A stretch of DNA of 7,216 nt from Bordetella parapertussis (GTDB taxonomy: Bacteria; Pseudomonadota; Gammaproteobacteria; Burkholderiales; Burkholderiaceae_B), in NCBI GenBank assembly GCA_943331855.1, contig CALQNE010000181.1:1-7216 (forward strand). Direction: 5' to 3'. This document shows positions 1-6,249 of the stretch, piece by piece. A program made the translations under genes and the position numbers. Position 1 is the first letter of the stretch; every line of letters begins with the position of its first letter. The notes under the pieces are model-generated. The model was not told the DNA's origin. It worked only from the letters and a program-made list of their open reading frames with translations, and did not search any database.

Positions 1-53
1 CACGCACCAAAAAAGCAACGATTTAAAAGCGGAAACACTCGCGTCTACGCATT

Positions 54-95
54 AAAAAAGCCAAGATTCGTGTTATAGACTCTTGGCTTTTTTTT
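54..95. terminator. Bidirectional Rho-independent terminator
   Basis: A 13-bp perfect stem pairs 54-66 (A-run then GCCAAGA) with 81-93 (TCTTGGC then T-run), with a 14-nt loop between. The right arm runs into eight T on the plus strand (88-95), and the A-run at 54-59 gives a T-run on the minus strand, so it can stop transcription from both sides. It lies 12 nt beyond the stop codon of the minus-strand ABM gene, which it most likely terminates. A plus-strand gene ending left of the window could share it. Positions 1-53 show nothing else recognisable. Confidence 0.9.
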
Positions 96-106
96 GATGG
101 GTCAAA

Positions 107-415
107 TTACGTCGGTGACAACAGATGAATCACGCGACTCGCAATAAACTCTTTAGTCTTAGCACCATACGCCGCCATGTGCGGAGCAACTGAGTGGGCC
201 TTCAGTGCGTCCATGCTTTCCCATTTCTCAATCACCACAAAAGTATCTGGGCCCCAAGGGGTTTGGATCGCAGGTGCATTTTCGGCATCAATCGCCGCAC
301 CGTATTCGATGCAACCCTTTTCGGCCTTCACTGCCGGAACATTCGCGCGAAAGTGCGTCAGAATGGTATCGCGCAGCCCCGGTTTGGCAGTGATGACGGC
401 TAGAACATGAATCAT
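107..415 (-). CDS. Antibiotic biosynthesis monooxygenase (ABM) domain protein, YgiN-like
   Basis: This 102-residue protein has the usual length of a single-domain ABM (dimeric alpha-beta barrel) protein. Seen: an N-terminal strand IHVLAVITAKPG (2-13), a helix with RDTILTHFRANVPAVKAEKGC (15-35), then EY at 37-38, and the typical second half with VVIEKW (60-65), followed by a helix with H74 and PH at 78-79. The family includes small cofactor-free quinol monooxygenases, haem-degrading enzymes and many proteins of unknown role, so the family is clear but the substrate is not. It is presumably cytoplasmic: no signal peptide or membrane segment is visible. The start is supported by an AAGGAG ribosome binding site (plus coordinates 423-428) 7 nt upstream. 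It follows the methyltransferase gene on the same strand after about 100 bp, but a possible own promoter and hairpin lie between, so it may be a single-gene unit ended by the terminator at 54-95. Confidence 0.85.
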   Translation of the reverse strand: MIHVLAVITAKPGLRDTILTHFRANVPAVKAEKGCIEYGAAIDAENAPAIQTPWGPDTFVVIEKWESMDALKAHSVAPHMAAYGAKTKEFIASRVIHLLSPT

Positions 416-439
416 GGTGTGGCTCCTTTGTGGTTTGAT

Positions 440-464
440 TTCATTTTAATAAGTTCATTTTAAT
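440..464. repeat. 11-bp tandem direct repeat in front of the ABM gene
   Basis: TTCATTTTAAT occurs at 440-450 and again at 454-464, two exact copies on a 14-bp period separated by three bases. They lie directly upstream of the ABM ribosome binding site and overlap the candidate promoter. They could be a protein-binding site or a chance AT-rich duplication. Confidence 0.6.
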
Positions 465-469
465 GCCAA
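443..469 (-). promoter_or_regulatory. Possible sigma-70-type promoter of the ABM gene
   Basis: Reading the minus strand, TTGGCA (464-469, 5/6 match to the -35 consensus) is followed after 15 nt by TAAAAT (443-448, 5/6 match to -10), upstream of the ABM ribosome binding site. The spacer is shorter than the usual 16-18 nt, so this is only a candidate. It lies within the tandem repeat at 440-464. Confidence 0.35.
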
Positions 470-490
470 TGGCAGTGACTGGTTTTGTAT

Positions 491-509
491 GCTCGCTAAC
501 ATGGCGAGC
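491..509. repeat. Short hairpin between methyltransferase and ABM genes
   Basis: GCTCGC (491-496) and GCGAGC (504-509) form a 6-bp GC-rich stem with a 7-nt loop, just past the methyltransferase stop codon. On the minus strand it is followed by ATACAAAACC rather than a T-run, so it is at best a weak terminator. It may instead protect the 3' end of the methyltransferase mRNA. Confidence 0.45.
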
Positions 510-514
510 TACAT

Positions 515-1435
515 CTATTCATTGATGATCTGACCGCCATCATACCCACAAGCGATACGACCAAGCGCAATGCGCATCTCAGGTGAGCTGATTTGTTCGA
601 AGGCTGCGACATCACCTGCGCGTTTACCTCTCAAAATGATATCTTGTAAAACCGCTTGATCCATATGCGGTAATGCAGCCCAAAATCCGCGTGCAAGTTG
701 TTGCGCCAACGCAAAGTCAGGGTGATTCGTCTGTTCAGGCGCGCGGCCAATTTCGTACATATGCGTGACATCATCCCAAGGCGCACGTTCTGCAGGTAAG
801 CGCTCAAAAATTTCAGGACATTCTTCAGCAACATAAAAACGGTTCAGGGTGTCGAAGAGCCTGAATTTATAACCATTCGCCAATAGCAGGGGCTCATAGG
901 CATCCCAAGCGGGTTCGCCTTTTCCGGGCGTTACCGCTTCAGCCACAATCACCTTCGGACGAAAACGATTAAAGTCGTTGCCTGCTAACACGTCACTTTC
1001 GGCACCTTCGACATCTATCTTCAAAAAATCAATTTGCTTGACCTGATGAGCTTCGCATAATTTAGATAAAGTCAGCATGGGTAAAGACAGGCGTTGATAG
1101 TCGGCGCCGAACTCTTTGGCAACATCTGCATGTAATTCAATCGTGGTTGAGAAACCATGTAACCGGTTGACATGAAAAAAATCAACCGTCCCAACCTCAC
1201 GGCCAATCAAACCCTGATAGACCGTATCGCGCTCTCGAATTTTTTTATATAAGTTAGCCAACTCTGGGATTGGCTCGGCAACGATACCGTTCCAGCCACG
1301 TTCATAAAACCAAAGAGAAACATTATCGGCAACTGGATGTCCTGCCCCGATATCAATATAAAACCCGCGTTCTTGACCCGCAAAAGCCAGTGAAAGATGA
1401 TAATCCTCAAGATTTTGCGTATACGACAATGCCAT
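515..1435 (-). CDS. FkbM-family SAM-dependent methyltransferase
   Basis: A 306-residue protein with the class I methyltransferase fold of the FkbM family. Seen: the SAM-binding loop FYIDIGAG at 25-32 with N38 after it, the acidic residue closing strand 2 in VAEP (52-55), and the family hallmark IDFLKIDVEGAE at 135-146. A typical later segment has LFDTLNRFYVAEE at 193-205. FkbM proteins usually O-methylate sugars of glycans, glycolipids or natural products. No glycosyltransferase or sugar gene lies in this window, so the acceptor is unknown. Residues after about 205 form an extra roughly 100-residue tail that I do not recognise. No signal peptide or membrane segment is visible, so it is probably cytoplasmic. 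A modest AGGTG site (plus coordinates 1442-1446) lies 6 nt before the ATG. The inverted repeat at 1464-1479 sits at the expected control position. It is transcribed divergently from the ThDP enzyme gene. Confidence 0.9.
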   Translation of the reverse strand: MALSYTQNLEDYHLSLAFAGQERGFYIDIGAGHPVADNVSLWFYERGWNGIVAEPIPELANLYKKIRERDTVYQGLIGREVGTVDFFHVNRLHGFSTTIELHADVAKEFGADYQRLSLPMLTLSKLCEAHQVKQIDFLKIDVEGAESDVLAGNDFNRFRPKVIVAEAVTPGKGEPAWDAYEPLLLANGYKFRLFDTLNRFYVAEECPEIFERLPAERAPWDDVTHMYEIGRAPEQTNHPDFALAQQLARGFWAALPHMDQAVLQDIILRGKRAGDVAAFEQISSPEMRIALGRIACGYDGGQIINE

Positions 1436-1463
1436 GATTCACACCTGTAGCGATTTTTAAAAC

Positions 1464-1479
1464 TGCAAATTTAATTGCA
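1464..1479. promoter_or_regulatory. Inverted repeat TGCAA-N6-TTGCA, candidate operator of the methyltransferase gene
   Basis: Perfect 5-bp arms TGCAA (1464-1468) and TTGCA (1475-1479) surround an AT-only 6-bp centre, 29-44 bp upstream of the methyltransferase start. AT-rich sequence around it contains weak promoter-like hexamers on the minus strand (TTGATT, then TTTAAA 17 nt later). A dimeric regulator bound here would be well placed to control the methyltransferase, but no regulator gene is in the window. Confidence 0.35.
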
Positions 1480-1480
1480 A

Positions 1481-1657
1481 TCAAATACTCATTAATTGGA
1501 TCCGTACGATACCGCCCTGAGGCGTGAAGTGTCCACTGTTTACCTCGATGACCGTCGCGTTTAAATAACCCGCACCCTTCAGCTGCTTTGGCGAAATCGC
1601 CGGATTATTGACTAAAATCGAACGATCGATTCGTACCCTTGGTCTTGAAATGGTACT
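1481..1657 (-). pseudogene. Possible broken C-terminal gene remnant, unrecognised
   Basis: On the minus strand this frame is free of stops for 58 codons and ends in TGA at 1481-1483. It contains no ATG, GTG or TTG in its first part, so it cannot be a normal small gene. The translation reads like folded protein, with segments such as GAGYLNATVIEVNSGHF and TPQGGIVRIQL. Just upstream, the neighbouring minus frame (down to a TAA at 1605-1607) reads SADSVDVKYHFKTKGT, which would join the first frame if a single frameshift lay within about 1608-1657. I infer a decayed 3' end of a gene formerly upstream of the methyltransferase. I cannot name a family, and a stop-free run this long can arise by chance. 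Confidence 0.25.
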
Positions 1658-1683
1658 TTACGTCAACTGAGTCAGCGCTAGCG
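1616..1683. promoter_or_regulatory. Cluster of short palindromes upstream of the ThDP enzyme gene
   Basis: Three symmetric elements lie in the last 100 bp before the ThDP gene: CGAA-CGATCGA-TTCG (about 1619-1633), CTGA-G-TCAG (1667-1675) and, directly after it, the perfect 8-bp palindrome CGCTAGCG (1676-1683). These could be operator half-sites for the plus-strand operon. I could not pair them with a convincing -35/-10 set: TTGACT at 1608-1613 has no good -10 partner. Apart from these elements, the inverted repeat at 1464-1479 and the possible gene remnant, the 280-bp region 1436-1715 shows nothing recognisable. Confidence 0.25.
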
Positions 1684-1706
1684 ACCTTCAAGCACAAAAT
1701 GATAAC

Positions 1707-1710
1707 GGAG
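1707..1710 (+). promoter_or_regulatory. Ribosome binding site of the ThDP enzyme gene
   Basis: GGAG (in ACGGAG) lies 5 nt before the ATG at 1716 and fixes this start. No other gene junction in the plus-strand cluster except the permease has a clear ribosome binding site. Confidence 0.7.
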
Positions 1711-1715
1711 ACCTC

Positions 1716-3452
1716 ATGACAGTGAAGAAGTTATTTAAAAAAGAAGTGTCTGCTGCCCACGGCATCGTACAGGTACTTGAAGATGCCGGTATCGATCTGG
1801 TCTTCGGTATCGCGGGTGGGCACTCTGGACACATTTGGGCTGCTTTAGGCGACTTTCAGAAGACGATTCGAACCGTCCTGGTGAGAGAGGAGTCGCTAGG
1901 AAGCGCCATGGCTGAAATTTATGGGCGGTTGACCCGTAAACCCGGTGTTCTGGTGGGCCAAGGGCCCTGGGTCTTGGGCAATGGCTTATTGGGCACAATC
2001 GAAGCCCACCTTTCAAGCTCGCCCATGCTGTTACTGACAGACTTTAGCGATTCACCAGAGCTGTCTTTGCATGGCCCCTACCAAACTGGTACGGGGGATT
2101 ATGGCGGCTGGGACGCCAGACAAAGCTTTGGTGGCGTGACAAAACAAGTACTCGAGGCGCATCACCCTGCGGCGGCCGTCCATGCCACGCAGCTTGCGAT
2201 CAAACATGCCACCGCGGGCCAACCTGGGCCCGTTGCCGTGCTCTTTAGCGTGACCTCGTTTAACGGCGTTGTTCCAAAAGAGAGCCGGCCAAATCTGTAT
2301 GCCACGCAACCTTATCTGATCGCGCGTTCAAACGCAGTCGATGAAACTCGAGTGGCCCAGGCAACGGCCGCATTGAGCCAAGCCAAACGCCCAGTCATCA
2401 TTGCAGGCAATGGCGTGCGTATCGCACAAGCGTATGCGCAATTGCAGGCCTTCGCAGAGGTCCTAGACATCCCCGTAGTGACTTCGCCCTCGGGCAAAGG
2501 CGTTTTTGCTGAAACACATCCGCTCGCGCTCGGCGTCTACGGCACCTACGGCACACCTGCTGCAAACGCCTGCGTCTCTGGCGCCGATCTCGTAATCGTT
2601 GTCGGATCAAAACTCACCGCCTCTGACACAATCAATGAACACACTTCACTGCTGAATCCTGTCAAACAAACATTGATTCAAATTGATGTTGAAACGCTCA
2701 ACGCTTCGTGGACATTTCCAGTCGAGCACGTGCTGATTGGAGATGCTGGGATCGTGCTTGCCAGACTACAAGCAGTCGCAACAAAAAATAAAACGCGGAT
2801 CAACGGAAACGGTGCAGCACGCGTCGCGACCTTACGCAAGAAGCTCGGATATTTCAATGACAAAGCCTATCGAGACTCATCTTTACCGATGGTCCCGCAG
2901 CGCGTGATTGCAGAAATGATGCGCGCCCTGCCTGAAGATGCGATCGTCACTTGCGATGCAGGCGAAAATCGTATTTTCATGATGCATTGCTATCAAACCA
3001 AACGTGCCGGAGGTTTTTTACAGGCAGCGGGTGGCGGGCCCATGGGCTATGCCATCCCTTCAGCCTTAGCCGTCAAATTGATTCACCCTAAAGTACCCGT
3101 TATCGCCGTGTGTGGCGATGGTGGTTTTTCTATGACAATGAATGGTTTGATGACCGCAATTGAGCACGACATTCCGATCGTGACCGTGGTGTTCAATAAT
3201 CGCATGCTCGGGTGGTCGACGCATATCCGCGGCCCCTTTGGTGCACAATTTCACGACTTTAATCATGCTGCCATCGCCCAAAGCATGGGCTGCCACGGGA
3301 TAAAAGTCACAACACCAGAGGCATTAGCCAGCGCCTTAAAAGAATGCTTACAACTTAAAATACCTTCAGTCATAGACGTCGTCATTTCAGGCGTACTGTC
3401 ATACAAGGATTTTATGTCCCCGTTGCTTACAAAAAAAACTAGCTCAAAATAA
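1716..3452 (+). CDS. Thiamine-diphosphate-dependent enzyme, acetolactate synthase/decarboxylase superfamily
   Basis: A 578-residue enzyme with the three-domain layout of this superfamily. The pyrimidine-binding domain (about 12-185) carries the presumed cofactor-activating E59 in VREESLG. The middle domain spans about 208-350. The pyrophosphate-binding domain (about 393-560) has the Mg-ThDP motif GDG at 467-469 followed by FNN at 493-495, plus GGGPMGYAIPSALA before it. Such enzymes decarboxylate 2-oxo acids or join/cleave C-C bonds beside a carbonyl. The substrate is not predictable here. Two oddities: the residue before the catalytic Glu is E58, where acetolactate synthases usually have His, and the usual GPG..N segment reads QGPWVLGNG (82-90). 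No acetolactate synthase small-subunit gene is adjacent, which argues against a biosynthetic IlvB role. No signal peptide is visible, so it is likely cytoplasmic. It ends 4 nt before the deacylase gene, so the two are almost certainly co-transcribed. Confidence 0.9.
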   Translation: MTVKKLFKKEVSAAHGIVQVLEDAGIDLVFGIAGGHSGHIWAALGDFQKTIRTVLVREESLGSAMAEIYGRLTRKPGVLVGQGPWVLGNGLLGTIEAHLSSSPMLLLTDFSDSPELSLHGPYQTGTGDYGGWDARQSFGGVTKQVLEAHHPAAAVHATQLAIKHATAGQPGPVAVLFSVTSFNGVVPKESRPNLYATQPYLIARSNAVDETRVAQATAALSQAKRPVIIAGNGVRIAQAYAQLQAFAEVLDIPVVTSPSGKGVFAETHPLALGVYGTYGTPAANACVSGADLVIVVGSKLTASDTINEHTSLLNPVKQTLIQIDVETLNASWTFPVEHVLIGDAGIVLARLQAVATKNKTRINGNGAARVATLRKKLGYFNDKAYRDSSLPMVPQRVIAEMMRALPEDAIVTCDAGENRIFMMHCYQTKRAGGFLQAAGGGPMGYAIPSALAVKLIHPKVPVIAVCGDGGFSMTMNGLMTAIEHDIPIVTVVFNNRMLGWSTHIRGPFGAQFHDFNHAAIAQSMGCHGIKVTTPEALASALKECLQLKIPSVIDVVISGVLSYKDFMSPLLTKKTSSK

Positions 3453-3456
3453 CATC

Positions 3457-4479
3457 ATGTCACTACCCTCTAAAGCTCTTCTTGCTTTGCCTGAAAACAT
3501 TCCGCTACAAGATGAGCGCCCTTTTCAGGCACTTACGTTTACGAGTCCTCTTGCAGGGCCGCGTCTGATCATTACGGCCGCCGTACATGGAAATGAAACA
3601 TGCGGCACCTTTGCGATTAAACGCCTAGTGCAACAGCTTGAAGAAGGCGAGATCAAATTACTCTGCGGGGCACTGACTGTTGTGCCAGTGACCAATCCAA
3701 AAGCCTACAGACTGCAGCGCCGCGCGGGCGATCGCAACTTGAATCGAAGACTGGCACCCGCTCAACGTCCTGAACAATACGAAGATCATTTAGCGAATTG
3801 GCTTTGCCCTTTACTCGAAGAACACGATGGCTTGCTCGATTTACATTCCTTTCAAAGCGGCGACCGAGCATTTGCCCTGTTTGGCCCGGCTAATAATGCA
3901 AAATCGCTTGAACCCTTCACTCAGGCTGAAACAGAAGAAGCCCTGGTGCAACGACTAGGATGCAATCGTTTCGTCTATGGTTGGCTTGATACTTACGCCA
4001 AAGGCATTGCCCGGCGAATTCAAGAGGTCAACGCTGGGCGATTTAAGGCCAGTCATGTAGATATCGATACCGCATACGGCGTAGGCACAACCGAGTACAT
4101 GCGCGCCAAAGGGGGCTGGGCCATCACGCTTGAGTGCGGCCAACACGATGATGTCAATGGTCGAGAAGTGGCATATCAAGCCATCATCAATACGTTGGTG
4201 CACACCGGCTTAATCAAAGGCAACCCGCCCGCTGCCGCGATCGACTTCGAAGTCTTAGGTCTCTATGACGTCTTTGATCGTTTTGACATGAACGATCAAT
4301 TTTCTCAGCAATGGAAAAGCTTTGACGCATTAAAAAAAGGCACGTTAATCGGCACGCGTGCAGATGGCAGCGCTCTGCACGCTGAGCAAGACTGCTTTAT
4401 TGTGTTTCCAAATATCAAGTCTCAACCAGGACAAGAGTGGTTTTATTTAGCACGTGCCGGTGGCAGACTGGGCCGTTAG
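3457..4479 (+). CDS. Zinc deacylase, succinylglutamate desuccinylase/aspartoacylase family
   Basis: A 340-residue member of the AstE/AspA branch of the M14 metallocarboxypeptidase fold. Seen: the first zinc ligands in AAVHGNETCG (H44 and E47), the substrate-binding segment DRNLNR (92-97), the third zinc ligand in DLHS (H130), and the presumed catalytic base in LECGQH (E226). After about residue 250 comes a C-terminal beta-rich domain typical of the family. Members hydrolyse an amide bond to release an acyl group (succinyl, acetyl) from an amino acid or related amine. Which one is unknown here; AstE itself is less likely because no other arginine succinyltransferase-pathway gene is nearby. It starts 4 nt after the ThDP gene with no visible Shine-Dalgarno, consistent with translational coupling. 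I see no in-frame alternative start with a better site. No signal peptide is visible. Confidence 0.87.
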   Translation: MSLPSKALLALPENIPLQDERPFQALTFTSPLAGPRLIITAAVHGNETCGTFAIKRLVQQLEEGEIKLLCGALTVVPVTNPKAYRLQRRAGDRNLNRRLAPAQRPEQYEDHLANWLCPLLEEHDGLLDLHSFQSGDRAFALFGPANNAKSLEPFTQAETEEALVQRLGCNRFVYGWLDTYAKGIARRIQEVNAGRFKASHVDIDTAYGVGTTEYMRAKGGWAITLECGQHDDVNGREVAYQAIINTLVHTGLIKGNPPAAAIDFEVLGLYDVFDRFDMNDQFSQQWKSFDALKKGTLIGTRADGSALHAEQDCFIVFPNIKSQPGQEWFYLARAGGRLGR

Positions 4480-4494
4480 CACGTGACTTCAGCC

Positions 4495-4541
4495 TTGGTG
4501 TATCCTGAGACTGAGCGCGCCTCTTTTTCGCGACACACCAA
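4495..4541 (+). repeat. Inverted repeat in the gap before the ABC transporter genes
   Basis: TTGGTGT (4495-4501) and ACACCAA (4535-4541) are exact 7-bp inverted arms. Inside them CGCG (4516-4519) and CGCG (4529-4532) can also pair. A short T-run (4524-4528) lies in the inner loop rather than after the stem, so this is not a standard terminator. It occupies most of the 79-bp gap and could be an mRNA structure that tunes expression of the transporter, or chance. Confidence 0.3.
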
Positions 4542-4558
4542 TAGGCACGTTTTTAAAC

Positions 4559-5479
4559 ATGATCAGTATCTCTCAGCTTTCAAAGACGTACGCAAGCGGC
4601 TTTAGCGCCTTAAAAAATATCAATCTCGAAATTAGGCAAGGCGAGATCTTTGCGCTCCTCGGCCCAAACGGCGCCGGAAAAACCACCTTAATCAGCATTA
4701 TTTGTGGCCTTGTGACCCCAAGCACTGGCACCGTCACCATTGATGGCTTTGACCATGTTCAGCAATACCGGCAAGCCAGAGCGCGCGTGGGTCTGGTACC
4801 GCAAGAAATCTCAACGGATATGTTCGAAACCGTTTGGAATACGGTCAGCTTTAGTCGCGGCCTGTTTGGAAAACCGGCCAATCCAGCTCTAATTGAAAAA
4901 ATTCTTAAAGATTTATCACTCTGGGATAAGAAAGACAGCAAAATCATGCGACTCTCAGGAGGGATGAAACGTCGTCTGATGATCGCGAAAGCGCTTTCGC
5001 ACGAGCCTCAGCTTTTGTTTCTAGATGAACCAACTGCGGGCGTCGATGTCAGCCTCAGGCGCGATATGTGGCAACTGGTCAAGGCGCTGAAGCAGACGGG
5101 CGTCACAATCATCTTGACGACGCACTACATCGAAGAGGCCGAAGAAATGGCCGACCGTATCGGCATCATCACCAAAGGCGAAATCCTTTTGGTCGATGAC
5201 ACAAGTCAATTAATGAAAAAGCTAGGAAAAAAGGAATTGATCCTGCAACTGACCAAACCACTGAGTGAGGTTCCACCCGAACTCAAGATCACGGGTCTAT
5301 CACTTGCAAAAGAAGGCCATGAACTGATTTATACCTACGATGCCACGAACAAAGACATCGGCATTACTGATCTTTTAAATCAGCTTGGACAAGTCAACAT
5401 TCACTTTAAAGACTTGCATACAAATGAAAGCTCACTTGAAGATATCTTCTTGAGCCTGACCAGCTCAAAGGACGCCTAA
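4559..5479 (+). CDS. ABC-2 type transporter ATP-binding protein (YadG-like)
   Basis: A 306-residue ABC ATPase that should power the permease encoded next to it. All motifs are present and intact: Walker A GPNGAGKT (35-42), Q-loop Q82, signature LSGGM (132-136), Walker B with LLFLDEP (152-158), D-loop AGVD (160-163) and switch H189 in [13 protein letters not shown]. The remaining C-terminal part (about 215-306) is the variable tail common in ABC-2 ATPases. The family drives export of drugs, lipids, polysaccharides or other compounds, and close relatives (YadG, NodI) pair with a single-gene permease. The cargo is not predictable. The N-terminus [14 protein letters not shown] fits the family, which supports the start, but there is no good Shine-Dalgarno (only AGG 13 nt upstream). 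It follows the deacylase gene after 79 bp without a clear terminator, so shared transcription is possible. Confidence 0.93.
   Translation: MISISQLSKTYASGFSALKNINLEIRQGEIFALLGPNGAGKTTLISIICGLVTPSTGTVTIDGFDHVQQYRQARARVGLVPQEISTDMFETVWNTVSFSRGLFGKPANPALIEKILKDLSLWDKKDSKIMRLSGGMKRRLMIAKALSHEPQLLFLDEPTAGVDVSLRRDMWQLVKALKQTGVTIILTTHYIEEAEEMADRIGIITKGEILLVDDTSQLMKKLGKKELILQLTKPLSEVPPELKITGLSLAKEGHELIYTYDATNKDIGITDLLNQLGQVNIHFKDLHTNESSLEDIFLSLTSSKDA
5467..5472 (+). promoter_or_regulatory. Ribosome binding site of the permease gene, inside the ATPase gene
   Basis: AAAGGA lies within the last codons of the ATPase gene, 9 nt before the GTG at 5482. It decides in favour of this GTG start and shows that the two transporter genes are tightly linked in translation. 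Confidence 0.7.
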
Positions 5480-5481
5480 GC

Positions 5482-6249
5482 GTGCAGCTCAATATTTATG
5501 CCATCAAAGCTATCTTCAATTTTGAGATGTCGCGCGCATTACGTACCGTGATGCAAAGCATCATTGCACCAGTCATCTCAACTTCGTTGTATTTTATTGT
5601 GTTTGGTGCCGCCATCGGCTCGCGCATGACCGATATTGATGGGGTGAGCTATGGCGCATTTATTGTGCCCGGCCTGATCATGCTATCTTTATTAACGCAA
5701 AGTATTTCGAACGCCTCATTTGGAATTTACTTTCCAAAATTCACTGGCACTATTTATGAATTACTCTCGGCACCAATTTCACACTTCGAAATTGTCTTGA
5801 GCTATGTCGGGGCAGCCAGCGTGAAATCAATTTTTCTTGGCTTAGTTATTTTGGCAACCTCAACAATTTTTGTGCCGATCCATATCGCGCATCCATTTTG
5901 GATGCTATTTTTTTTGATCTGTACTGCAATCACATTTAGTTTGCTTGGCTTTATCATCGGCGTCTGGGCAGACAATTTCGAAAAGCTACAGGTGGTACCT
6001 CTTCTTATTATCACGCCGTTAACATTTTTAGGAGGAAGCTTTTATTCACTTGAGTTACTCCCTCCATTTTGGCAAAAAGTGGCTTTACTCAACCCTGTCG
6101 TGTATTTGGTCAGTGGATTTCGCTGGAGCTTTTACAATGTTGGCGATGTTAGCCTGACACTTAGCCTAGTGATGACCCTTGGGCTGTTAATCATTTGTAT
6201 TGCAATCATTACTTGGATTTTTAAGACCGGCTACAAACTCAAGAATTGA
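5482..6249 (+). CDS. ABC-2 type transporter permease (YadH-like)
   Basis: A 255-residue integral inner-membrane protein that forms, as a dimer, the channel of the exporter with the preceding ATPase. Six hydrophobic segments are visible at about 27-45, 60-82, 108-134, 137-162, 168-193 and 225-247. The ABC-2 family signature around the segment between helices 2 and 3 ([17 protein letters not shown], about 93-109) is present, as is the pre-helix [15 protein letters not shown] motif near 205-220. It starts with GTG, 2 nt after the ATPase stop codon, with a good ribosome binding site at 5467-5472. It is complete at the usual family length. The 3' end overlaps the convergent amidohydrolase gene by 11 bp, leaving no room for a terminator between them. 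The exported compound is unknown. Confidence 0.92.
   Translation: MQLNIYAIKAIFNFEMSRALRTVMQSIIAPVISTSLYFIVFGAAIGSRMTDIDGVSYGAFIVPGLIMLSLLTQSISNASFGIYFPKFTGTIYELLSAPISHFEIVLSYVGAASVKSIFLGLVILATSTIFVPIHIAHPFWMLFFLICTAITFSLLGFIIGVWADNFEKLQVVPLLIITPLTFLGGSFYSLELLPPFWQKVALLNPVVYLVSGFRWSFYNVGDVSLTLSLVMTLGLLIICIAIITWIFKTGYKLKN

Noticed and set aside
177..410. Plus-strand open frames opposite the ABM gene
   Set aside because: They lie wholly inside a well-supported gene with a good ribosome binding site on the other strand, and their translations show no recognisable family pattern.
491..509. Hairpin as a true terminator of the methyltransferase gene
   Set aside because: No T-run follows it on the minus strand; listed only as a hairpin.
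1735..2863. Minus-strand open frames opposite the ThDP enzyme gene
   Set aside because: They are antisense shadows: low-complexity Arg-rich translations, no motifs, and overlap with a gene whose active-site motifs are intact.
1716..3452. Annotation as acetolactate synthase large subunit (IlvB)
   Set aside because: No small-subunit gene is adjacent, the residue before the catalytic Glu and the GPG loop differ, and the neighbour is a deacylase, so only a superfamily-level call is justified.
3439..3460. Possible frameshift or fusion joining the ThDP enzyme and deacylase genes
   Set aside because: Both proteins have normal family length and complete ends, and a TAA stop is followed by a separate ATG, so they are two genes.
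4516..4532. CGCG hairpin with T-run as a terminator after the deacylase gene
   Set aside because: The T-run lies in the loop, not after the stem, and the stem is only 4 bp; it does not meet the pattern of an intrinsic terminator.
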